Assembly: GCA_945861925.1 (NCBI GenBank)
Contig: CAMAWO010000004.1
Coordinates: forward strand, 1-40,883
From: Bifidobacterium breve
GTDB lineage: Bacteria > Actinomycetota > Actinomycetes > S36-B12
DNA: 40,883 nucleotides
Direction of reading: 5' to 3'
Shown here: positions 7,222-13,808 of the stretch, piece after piece
Layout: the number at the start of each line of letters is the position of its first letter
Numbering within the stretch: the stretch's first letter is position 1
Made by a program: the position numbers and the translations under genes
The notes under the pieces: model-generated
Told to the model about the DNA's origin: nothing
Databases searched by the model: none
Seen by the model: only the letters and a program-made list of their open reading frames with translations

Positions 7222-7617
7222 TCAGTAGCAGTTGCTCTCGCTGAGCGACGCTCCCTGCGCGCGTCTCTCGGACCGCGGCAAGGTCACTATCGCTGTCTGG
7301 CCGCGTCGCACGCGCGGGAGCACCGCGGCGACGTCCGAGAAAAAGACATTGGAGGGCGAGAGAAAGTCGGCCTGCGTCCACTGATTGAGGGACAGGTAGA
7401 GGCCGTGGGGGCAGGAGGTCGATACTGCGGTGACCTTGACCTGCCAGCAGGAACGAGGCGGGCAGTCCGGCCTTTTCACTAATGACCATCGAAGTCCGGA
7501 GACCTCCTGTGCCTGTGCGCTCGCGAGGCTAGGACTGACAATTGCGCACAGTGCCAATGCAAGCGATGCTGCCCATCGAATAGCGTCCACCTCCTTGCAC
7601 TGCTGACTATGGAACAT
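7222..7617 (-). CDS. Small secreted protein of unknown function
   Basis: From ATG at 7617 the frame gives 131 residues. It has a signal peptide (IRWAASLALALCAIVSPSLA, then SAQA) and a short mature part with five cysteines (KRPDCPPRSCW, STSCPHG, SESNCY) and no domain I know. The start is uncertain. The ATG lies upstream of a perfect AAGGAGG at 7590-7596, which would then fall inside the gene, and it leaves only two bases before the divergent ATG at 7620. An in-frame GTG (7590) overlaps AAGGAGG. An in-frame ATT (7581) sits eight bases past it and directly begins the signal peptide. The true N-terminus is probably nearer 7581-7590. Confidence 0.6.
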   Translation of the reverse strand: MFHSQQCKEVDAIRWAASLALALCAIVSPSLASAQAQEVSGLRWSLVKRPDCPPRSCWQVKVTAVSTSCPHGLYLSLNQWTQADFLSPSNVFFSDVAAVLPRVRRGQTAIVTLPRSERRAQGASLSESNCY

Positions 7618-7619
7618 CG

Positions 7620-8589
7620 ATGACCCGGCGCCGGTGGACGATGGCCTCGACGTCGGTTGCCGTGATGGTGGCCCTCGTGGCACGGGCTTCGACATCGACT
7701 GCCATCGCTGTTCAGCGCTTCGCCGTCGTTCCTGCCTTCGACCATACCCCCGTCTTCTTCTTCTTCTTCTCCGACGACAACAGGCGGGACGTGTCGACGC
7801 AGGCGTCGTCCCCGGTGAGCGGCGAGTTCGCACGCATCACCATGCGCGTGAGCTTGGACTGCCCTGCTGCTGGCTGCGATCCCTGGGACCGTTACGGCAC
7901 CATCGGCCTGGTGACCGAACCCGGCACAGGCGACTCCCCGGCGACAGTCATCGAGCTCGCGCGGTTTATGACGCCGTACGGGGTGGGTGGCCGATGGTCC
8001 CTCGACGTCACCGACATGCGCCCGATGCTGACCGGAGACGTGACCCTGGCGGCCCACATCGACACGTGGGTTGGGCCCGGGTAGCGACGGCGGGGCCGGC
8101 TGGCAGCTCAGTACGTGGTTCGATCTCGCCCCCGGTCGTCCTGAGCGCAAGGCCATCGCCGTCATCCCGGTGTGGTCGCCCCGCGAGGTTCGATATGGAG
8201 ATCCGATGGTCCCGACAGCGGCCGACGCGCCGACCGTTACCTTGGAACTCCCTGCGGCGAAGGAGTTCTCGCTGCGGACGTTCGTTACGGGCCATGGGCA
8301 GGGAAACCAGGATGACTGCGCCGAGTTCTGCCCGCGTACCCACTCCATCCGGGTCAACGGCGTGAGGCACGAAACCGCGGGTTGGCGCAACGACTGCGCC
8401 ACGTCTGGTGCCCGGGAGCACTCGTCAATCCCTGGGATGTTGATGTGAGCGGCGACATACCGGGCCGGACGGCCCGGGTGGCGTACGCCGTCACCCCGTA
8501 TGTCAACGGCGGCCGAGTACGACGGCGGCCGCCACACCCCGCCCATCTACCGGCTGTCAACGGTCCTCATCGCCTACTCAAACAACTGA
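7620..8589 (+). pseudogene. PNGase F-like (peptide-N-glycosidase F family) secreted protein, frameshifted
   Basis: Four consecutive pieces in alternating frames read as one protein. Piece one (to about 8072) has a signal peptide, FFFFFSDDNRRDVSTQ, CDPWDRYGTI, then RFMTPYGVGGRWSLDVTD and HIDTWVGPG. Piece two (about 8076-8395) has GWQLSTWFD, AVIPVWSPREVRYGDP, TGHGQGNQDDCAEFC and WRNDC. Piece three (about 8396-8505) has HVWCPGALVNPWDVD and TPYVNGG. Piece four (to TGA at 8587-8589) has HTPPIYRLSTVLIAY. The order is that of the two jelly-roll domains of PNGase F relatives, which cleave N-glycans from asparagine. One extra G near 8073-8078 explains the first shift; the second comes with an apparent loss of about 20 residues before WCPG. 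Decay is more likely than sequencing error because three lesions occur within 450 bases. Confidence 0.72.
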
Positions 8590-8621
8590 TGGTCCCCGAG
8601 GCATGAAGCTTCGAGGACCAT
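8589..8621. terminator. Imperfect hairpin after the PNGase F-like pseudogene
   Basis: ATGGTCCCCGA (8589-8599) pairs with TCGAGGACCAT (8611-8621) with one mismatch and an 11-base loop. It begins in the stop codon of the pseudogene and is followed within six bases by a second, perfect stem. Confidence 0.45.
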
Positions 8622-8626
8622 CGCAG

Positions 8627-8657
8627 CCCAACGCAAGGCTGAGAAACTTGCGTTGGG
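8627..8657. terminator. Perfect 11-bp hairpin between convergent genes
   Basis: CCCAACGCAAG (8627-8637) and CTTGCGTTGGG (8647-8657) are exact complements with a nine-base loop. The stem lies between the 3' end of the plus-strand pseudogene and the sodN stop at 8679, so it can serve both directions. No T tract is present. Confidence 0.65.
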
Positions 8658-8678
8658 GACGAGTCGGAGACCTCCGAC

Positions 8679-9077
8679 CTACTTCTTGGTCTCCCAGAAG
8701 ATCACGGCGATCTCGTCGATCTTCGCGAGAAGGTTGTCGGCGACAGCGACATCGACCGTGCCCTTGGTGCCGCCCGCACCAGCGAGCTTCGTCGCCTCAT
8801 TGAACAGGCCGTTCAGCTGCGGGTACTGCTCAAAGTGCGGTGCCTTGAAGTAGTCGGTCCACAGGACCCACAGGTGCTCCTTGACCATGTGCGAGCGATC
8901 TTCCTTGATCGTGATCGCTCGTCCCTTGAAATCGGCATCATCAGAGGCGTGGTACTTGACCATGCAGGCTTTGACCGACTCAGCCTCGAGGCGGGCCTGA
9001 GCGGGGTCATAGACGCCGCAGGGGAGGTCGCAGTGTGCGTAGGCAGTCTGCGTGGGGGCGAAGAAACGGGTCAGCAT
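8679..9077 (-). CDS. sodN: Nickel-containing superoxide dismutase
   Basis: The start is ATG at 9077, behind GAAGGGA five bases upstream. The 132-residue precursor has a 14-residue leader (MLTRFFAPTQTAYA) followed by the Ni-hook HCDLPCGVYD. After cleavage, His1, Cys2 and Cys6 of the mature protein (His15, Cys16 and Cys20 here) bind nickel. The remainder (VKYHASDDADFKGRAITIKE, then HLWVLWTDYFKAPHF) matches the four-helix bundle of NiSOD, and the mature length of 118 is normal. It converts superoxide to oxygen and hydrogen peroxide. The dedicated protease gene sodX is divergent at 9171. Expression is often nickel-dependent in this family; no operator was identified. Confidence 0.95.
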   Translation of the reverse strand: MLTRFFAPTQTAYAHCDLPCGVYDPAQARLEAESVKACMVKYHASDDADFKGRAITIKEDRSHMVKEHLWVLWTDYFKAPHFEQYPQLNGLFNEATKLAGAGGTKGTVDVAVADNLLAKIDEIAVIFWETKK

Positions 9078-9170
9078 GGTGTTCCCTTCGGTGGTCATCG
9101 GCAGCAATGAACTGCTCACCATCTGAGCCTAGTGCCGATCGTCGACGAGGGAGCGCGAAAGGATGGGGCC

Positions 9171-9470
9171 ATGCTCGGATTGACCGCGGTCTGCATCGCC
9201 GGCCCTTCAATGGAACCGGTCGTGCGCTCGGGGGACTGGTGGCTCGTTCGCACCATTGGACGCATCCGGCCCGGCGACGTCCTGCTCCTTCGTCATCCCA
9301 CCCGACCTGACCTGCTCATCGTGAAGCGAGCGGTCCGCGAGGAGCCTGACGGCTGGTGGGTCGAAGGGGACAATGCCGAGTGGAGCGACGACAGCCGCGC
9401 TTTCGGTGTCGTTTCACGCGAATGCGTGATCGGCTGCCTCCTCCTTAGGTACCGGAGAGGACGGACCTGA
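9171..9470 (+). CDS. sodX: Nickel-type superoxide dismutase maturation protease SodX (S26 family)
   Basis: ATG at 9171 follows GAAAGGA, giving 99 residues; a GTG at 9132 would add 13 residues. The protein is a minimal S26 signal-peptidase fold. GPSMEP carries the nucleophile Ser13, and LLIVKRAVREE carries the general base Lys52. GDVLLLRHP and WWVEGDN AEWSDDSR are the other S26 blocks. It should remove the SodN leader to expose the His1 nickel ligand. It is divergent from sodN with a 93-base gap that must hold both promoters. Its 3' end overlaps the convergent threonine aldolase gene by 26 bases. Confidence 0.88.
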   Translation: MLGLTAVCIAGPSMEPVVRSGDWWLVRTIGRIRPGDVLLLRHPTRPDLLIVKRAVREEPDGWWVEGDNAEWSDDSRAFGVVSRECVIGCLLLRYRRGRT

Positions 9471-10497
9471 CCGTCGAGGCGAAGTCGTCAATGTCGTGCT
9501 CGGTGGTGTCCCACGAGCACAGCCAGCGAACCTCGCTTGCGGCCTCATCCCACACGTAGAAGGGGGTGTGCTCCTGGAGGATCGGGATCGTATGGGCGGG
9601 CAGGGTGGCGAACACTCCATTCGCCTGGACAGGCCGCTCAATCCTCAGCCCGGGAACATCGGCCACGGCAGCGGCGAGCCGCTGAGCCATGGCGTTCGCG
9701 TGCGAGGCGTTCCGGCGCCATAGATCATCGGTAAACAGTGCAGTGAATTGGGCCGAACTGAACCGCATCTTGCTTGATAGTTGCATGTACTGCTTGCGAA
9801 TGAAGCCGAGATTTCCGGTAACGCTGAGATCGCCCCCGGAGGTGAGCCGGGGATTGAGGATCACGACGGCCTCGGCGAGGATCGTGCCGTTCTTCGTGCC
9901 ACCAAACGACATCGCATCAACCCCGGCATCGGTCGTGATGGCCCGCAATTCCACCCTGAGGCCCGCAGCGGCATTGGCGATGCGAGCGCCATCCATGTAG
10001 AGGTAGAGGCCGCGCGCATGGGCAGTATCGGCGATCGCCCTGACCTCCTCAGGCGAGTAGCGCGTGCCGGATTCGGTCGATTGGGTGATGAGCACGACCT
10101 TGGGCTGGCTCTGGTGGATATCGCCGGCCCGCCACTGCACGGCCTCGATCATGGAGGGGGTGAGCTTGCCGTCGGGGGTGTCGAGGGTGATGAGCTTGGA
10201 CCCGAGCAGTTTCTCCGGCGCCCCGGCCTCGTCGACATTGATGTGAGCGGACGAGGCGCAAATGACGGCCTCCCACGAGCGCATGAGCGACTGCATCCCG
10301 ATGACGTTTGATCCAGTGCCGTTAAACGTCATGAACACGTCGACGTGCCCGCCAAGATGCTCTCTGAAGAGCTCAACGGCGCGCGCGGTGACCGAATCGC
10401 CACCGTAGGCGGGAGCATGCTCGGCGTTGGATGCGGCAATCGCCTCGAGGACCTCCGGATGGGCACCTGCATAGTTGTCGCTCGCCAAGGTTCTCAT
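9445..10497 (-). CDS. Low-specificity L-threonine aldolase (PLP-dependent)
   Basis: The 350 residues start with SDNYAGAHPEVLEAI and continue with YGGDSVTARAVELFREHLG, TFNGTGSNVIGMQS, LYLYMDGARIANAAAGL and SFGGTKNG. Lys202 in the last motif should form the internal aldimine with pyridoxal phosphate. This is the beta-eliminating lyase/threonine aldolase fold. It splits threonine or allo-threonine to glycine and acetaldehyde, reversibly. It stands as a single gene, divergent from the MDR gene at 10551 with a 53-base gap. Confidence 0.92.
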   Translation of the reverse strand: MRTLASDNYAGAHPEVLEAIAASNAEHAPAYGGDSVTARAVELFREHLGGHVDVFMTFNGTGSNVIGMQSLMRSWEAVICASSAHINVDEAGAPEKLLGSKLITLDTPDGKLTPSMIEAVQWRAGDIHQSQPKVVLITQSTESGTRYSPEEVRAIADTAHARGLYLYMDGARIANAAAGLRVELRAITTDAGVDAMSFGGTKNGTILAEAVVILNPRLTSGGDLSVTGNLGFIRKQYMQLSSKMRFSSAQFTALFTDDLWRRNASHANAMAQRLAAAVADVPGLRIERPVQANGVFATLPAHTIPILQEHTPFYVWDEAASEVRWLCSWDTTEHDIDDFASTVRSVLSGT

Positions 10498-10550
10498 GCA
10501 TGGAACAGTAGCAATGGGGGCGAAAGCTGCTCGCTGAGTAAAGTCATGCC

Positions 10551-11522
10551 ATGATCGCCTGCTACGCGCACGGAGTCAGCCGTGACGACCCGCTGTCCTG
10601 CCTCACGATCGGTGAGATTGATGAACCGCTCACGCCCGAGGGCTGGGTGATGGTCCACGTGAAGGCGGCGAGCCTAAATCACCACGACCTGTGGTCGCTA
10701 AAGGGGCAGGCACTTTCGGCCGAGCGGGTGCCGATGATCCTCGGGTCGGATGCGGCGGGGGTCACTGACGACGGCCGGGAGGTCATCGTCCACGGTGTGG
10801 TCGGCGATGTGAAGGTGGGTCAGGGCGACGAGACACTCGACCCGCGGCGGTCGCTGCTGAGCGAGGTTTACCCGGGCACCTTCGCCGAACGGGTGCGGGT
10901 CCCGGCACGTAATCTCATCGATAAGCCGTCCGAGCTCACCTGGGCGGAGGCTGCCTGCTTGCCCGTCGCCTACCTCACCGCCTACCGGATGATCAAGACG
11001 AAGTCGGCGACGTCAGAGGGTGACACGATCCTCGTTCAAGGCGCGGCTGGCGGCGTGGCCACCGCCCTCATCGTTCTCGGCAAGGCTCTTGGCCGCACGG
11101 TGTGGGTGACCTCGCGAGCCGAAGAGAAGCGCGAATGGGCTCTTTCGATCGGAGCCGACGCCGCATTTGAGAGCGGCGCGAGGCTCCCGGCCAAGGTCGA
11201 TGCCGTCATGGAGACTGTGGGCGAGGCGACCTGGGACCACTCTTTGAAGTCGCTGCGACCGGGAGGGACCATCGTGATCTCGGGTGCGACCTCGGGCGCC
11301 AACCCACCGGCCGACCTCAACCGGGTCTTCTTCCTCCAACTGAACATCGTTGGCTCGACGATGGGCACGGCTGAAGAGCTGCGCGAGCTCGTCGCACTCC
11401 TCGTTCGCACGGGGGCACGCCCGGTCATTGACCGAGAACTGCCGATCTCGCAGGCGGCTGAGGCGTTCGAGGCCATGGCGGCGGGCGAAATCCACGGGAA
11501 GATCGTCCTCACCGCCGACTGA
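10551..11522 (+). CDS. Zinc-independent MDR oxidoreductase (quinone oxidoreductase-like)
   Basis: The 323 residues have the GroES-like N-domain (VHVKAASLNHHDLWSLKG, ILGSDAAGVTDDGREVIVHG) and a Rossmann C-domain with GAAGGVATALIVLGKALG, then GADAAFESG and LRPGGTIVISGATSG. The catalytic zinc Cys/His set of alcohol dehydrogenases is absent, as is the structural zinc lobe, so an NADPH-dependent quinone or enone reductase is more likely than an alcohol dehydrogenase. SRAEEKREWA after strand 2 suits NADPH. The gene is alone and is followed by a perfect hairpin at 11547-11571. Confidence 0.85.
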   Translation: MIACYAHGVSRDDPLSCLTIGEIDEPLTPEGWVMVHVKAASLNHHDLWSLKGQALSAERVPMILGSDAAGVTDDGREVIVHGVVGDVKVGQGDETLDPRRSLLSEVYPGTFAERVRVPARNLIDKPSELTWAEAACLPVAYLTAYRMIKTKSATSEGDTILVQGAAGGVATALIVLGKALGRTVWVTSRAEEKREWALSIGADAAFESGARLPAKVDAVMETVGEATWDHSLKSLRPGGTIVISGATSGANPPADLNRVFFLQLNIVGSTMGTAEELRELVALLVRTGARPVIDRELPISQAAEAFEAMAAGEIHGKIVLTAD

Positions 11523-11546
11523 CCAACGAGGGTGAGGTCTCTGCCG

Positions 11547-11571
11547 GTGGGGGTGTTCGCGACACCCCCAC
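11547..11571. terminator. Perfect 10-bp GC-rich hairpin between convergent genes
   Basis: GTGGGGGTGT (11547-11556) and ACACCCCCAC (11562-11571) pair exactly around TCGCG. The stem starts 25 bases past the MDR stop and 24 bases before the stop of the convergent binding-protein gene. No T tract follows, so it is a T-less bidirectional terminator candidate. Confidence 0.7.
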
Positions 11572-11594
11572 GCGGGATTCGGAATGGGATTTGG

Positions 11595-12770
11595 CTACCC
11601 CAAACCCCAAAGCCGCTGATAGGCGGCCGGATATTCGTCGCCAAACCCTTGGTCGAACTGAGGTGGATTGCCCGTCTCCGCGACATTCGATGCATCGATG
11701 ACCCGAATTGGGTTGCGACCCGGGATTGATGGCGGGGCCTTGAGCATGGCGCGGAGCACTGCGTCAATGTTCACGTGGGCCACCCAATGCGGGTTCTCGG
11801 CAACGTCAACGCGAACAACGCCTTCCGGAATCAACTCCATCACTGCCGGGGTACCGTTGAAGGAGTAGATGCCGATACTGCGGTCCGGTGCCGCCTGCTG
11901 GATACCCGGAGCAGCGAACAGTGCCATGGAGTCGAAGATCGGCAGAACGATGTTGATGCCGGGGTCGGCGAGAAGCGCCGATTCGACGGCAGGCTGGACT
12001 TCCGTCGACCAATCGCCCACCTGCGAGTCGATCACTGTCGTGGTCGAGCCCACGGGTGCGGTGGCGGCGATGATGTTCTGCATGGCCTTGACCATTCCCG
12101 CCGAGGGGCCGGTCTCGGAGGCCTCGATGATGAGCGCATTCAGGGGCTTGCCGTCGAGGTCTGCGATCGCGCAGTAGGCCATGAGCTCTGCTGAGTCCTG
12201 GAAGGGCGCGAATGCCTCGTAGGGAAGGTTCGGCAGTGCCGGCTCGGAGTGATCCGAGATGTGGACTGGAATGACCGGGATGCCTGCGGCGGCAGCCTCG
12301 TCGAGCTGGGAGGACAGGGTCTCGGGCAGCGGTCCGTTGAGCACAATGGCTGAGGCATTGGCGTCGATCGCCTGCCGGAATCCCAACTCGACGGACGCTG
12401 GCGATCCATCGGACGGGAACGTGACGAACTTCAGCCCGGCACCCTCCGCGACAGCCTGCATGGCCTGCTCGCCCACCTTGGACCACTCGAGTTCAACATC
12501 GATCGGGATGCTGTAGACCGTCTTGCCGGCGAGCGGCTTCACGTCGATCGGCGTTCCCAGATCGGTGGCGGAGGGGAGTTCCTTGGCTGCATCACAGGCG
12601 GCCTTGGCTGCCGCAATGCTGCCGCTGCCACTTCCTTCTGCACTCGGTGCAGAAGCGGAACTTGCGTCAATGGATGCTGCACTGGTGTTGTCTGAGTCGC
12701 TGCTGCAGCTAACCAGCGATAGCGCGGCCGCTGCCGCGAATGCCGCCAGCATCAATCTTTGGGTGCTCAT
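11595..12770 (-). CDS. Orphan sugar-type ABC transporter substrate-binding lipoprotein
   Basis: ATG at 12770 is preceded by GAGGA; the longer frame to 12788 lacks a site. The 391 residues begin with a lipoprotein signal (LMLAAFAAAAALSLVSC) with Cys22 as the lipidation site, then a Ser/Ala linker. The body is the periplasmic-binding-protein type 1 fold of the ribose/xylose group: KTVYSIPIDVELEWSKVGEQ, FRQAIDANASAIVLNGPLPE, GIPVIPVHISDHSEP and NIVLPIFDSMALFAAPGI. It binds a solute outside the membrane. No permease or ATPase gene is nearby, so it either feeds a transporter encoded elsewhere or acts as a sensor. Confidence 0.84.
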   Translation of the reverse strand: MSTQRLMLAAFAAAAALSLVSCSSDSDNTSAASIDASSASAPSAEGSGSGSIAAAKAACDAAKELPSATDLGTPIDVKPLAGKTVYSIPIDVELEWSKVGEQAMQAVAEGAGLKFVTFPSDGSPASVELGFRQAIDANASAIVLNGPLPETLSSQLDEAAAAGIPVIPVHISDHSEPALPNLPYEAFAPFQDSAELMAYCAIADLDGKPLNALIIEASETGPSAGMVKAMQNIIAATAPVGSTTTVIDSQVGDWSTEVQPAVESALLADPGINIVLPIFDSMALFAAPGIQQAAPDRSIGIYSFNGTPAVMELIPEGVVRVDVAENPHWVAHVNIDAVLRAMLKAPPSIPGRNPIRVIDASNVAETGNPPQFDQGFGDEYPAAYQRLWGLG

Positions 12771-12943
12771 GTGGTCCTCGGATCTCATCGATGGGTTGCG
12801 CCAGCCGCATGCCGTGTTCGGGTGACGGGTTGGCGATCAGATCCTCAGGAATCCGGGCCACGAGTCGCGGCAGGGATCCCAGTCACTTCACTAAATGACT
12901 CTCTCATCCGCCGTGGTGCTACGTTGCGCTACGGAGGATCCTG

Positions 12944-13219
12944 ATGCTTGGAGTTTCGAACCGCAACACCGTCAGCCATCGTGAATTGCGCAACAACAGC
13001 GGAGAAATCCTGCGAGCTGTCGCTGACGGGGCGAGTTTCGTCATCACGAATCATGGATTGGCTGTTGCGGTGCTCGCGCCTATTGCGGCTCCCGTCTACG
13101 GCGGGCTGAGCGTCCAGCGAGCAGACCGGTCGCGACAGATGCGTGAACTCGAGCCCGCTGACGGCCGGCCGGACGAGACCACGGCCGAGTCGCTTAACGT
13201 CCTTCGCGGGGAGGAATGA
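12944..13219 (+). CDS. Phd/YefM-family antitoxin
   Basis: ATG at 12944 follows GGAGG (12933-12937) by six bases. The 91 residues have the Phd/YefM N-domain: TVSHRELRNNSGEILRAVAD, then FVITNHGLAVAVLAPI. The N-domain binds operator DNA, and the variable C-terminal tail (about residues 60-91, rich in Arg, Glu and Asp) would wrap and inhibit the toxin. Its stop overlaps the toxin start by four bases. The upstream gap contains GCTACG twice (around 12918-12933), which may be part of an autoregulatory site. Confidence 0.85.
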   Translation: MLGVSNRNTVSHRELRNNSGEILRAVADGASFVITNHGLAVAVLAPIAAPVYGGLSVQRADRSRQMRELEPADGRPDETTAESLNVLRGEE

Positions 13220-13614
13220 TCGTCTACGTGGAGACGTCAGCGGCCGCCAAACTACTGAAACGCGGACCGGAGTCGGCGGCCGTCCGCGAGTTCATTGCGC
13301 GACTCATCGATGATGAGCATCTGGTGGTTACCGGAAGGATGCTCGAGACCGAACTCCGTCGCCTTGCCGTTCGTCAGGGCATCGACCAGGAGAAGGCGAG
13401 TGAGATCCTCGACCTCCTCGACGTCCTCGAGCATGATCGATCCCAGTTTCGTCAGGCAGGCACCATTGGGGGCGATCAGGTCCGAAGCCTTGATGCGCTG
13501 CACTTGGCGGCTGCGCTGCGGGTCGGGGCCGACGCGATGATCACCTTTGATGAGCGGCTGAAGCGGGCCTGCGAGCTCGTGGGGCTACCGGTGCTGTCGG
13601 TTGCTGGCGCCTAG
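13216..13614 (+). CDS. PIN-domain toxin (VapC-like ribonuclease)
   Basis: The 132 residues form one PIN domain. Acidic residues expected to hold Mg are Glu6 (MIVYVETSAAAKLL), Glu44/Glu46 (RMLETELRRL), Asp93 (SLDALHLAAAL) and Asp112 (MITFDERLKRA). The first is Glu where most VapC toxins have Asp (VDTSA), a conservative change whose effect is untested. VapC toxins cleave tRNA or rRNA to stop growth. The start overlaps the antitoxin stop (ATGA) and GAGGA lies just before it, so translation is coupled. The 3' end overlaps the convergent DUF6104 gene by four bases. Confidence 0.87.
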   Translation: MIVYVETSAAAKLLKRGPESAAVREFIARLIDDEHLVVTGRMLETELRRLAVRQGIDQEKASEILDLLDVLEHDRSQFRQAGTIGGDQVRSLDALHLAAALRVGADAMITFDERLKRACELVGLPVLSVAGA

Positions 13615-13796
13615 TCATCGTCTTCGACTCCGTCGTCGATACGCGCCAGCCATGTCGCGAGCCGTTCCACCGGGATCTCGAACTCCGGATTGAGGTCTAC
13701 GAATTCCCGCATGCGCTCGGCGAGCAGGTCGATGCTGATGTCCTCCTCGCCCCTGCGCTTTTGGAGTTCCTCGATGCCGCGATCAGTGAAGTACAC
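13611..13796 (-). CDS. DUF6104 family small protein
   Basis: The 61 residues (MYFTDRGIEELQKRRGEEDI, then VDLNPEFEIPVERLATWLAR) match a short acidic protein conserved in actinobacteria, usually beside the kgd/sucA gene. Function is unknown. It starts 12 bases after the kgd stop on the same strand, so it is almost certainly the last gene of a kgd operon. There is no signal peptide or membrane segment. The conserved linkage hints at a role connected with the oxoglutarate dehydrogenase complex, but that is inference only. Confidence 0.8.
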   Translation of the reverse strand: MYFTDRGIEELQKRRGEEDISIDLLAERMREFVDLNPEFEIPVERLATWLARIDDGVEDDD

Positions 13797-13808
13797 AGTG
13801 GCTCCGTT

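Noticed and set aside
7479-8546. Minus-strand open frame of 355 codons over the PNGase-like region
   Set aside because: The plus strand carries recognisable PNGase F blocks across the same span; the minus frame has no domain and is shadow-like.
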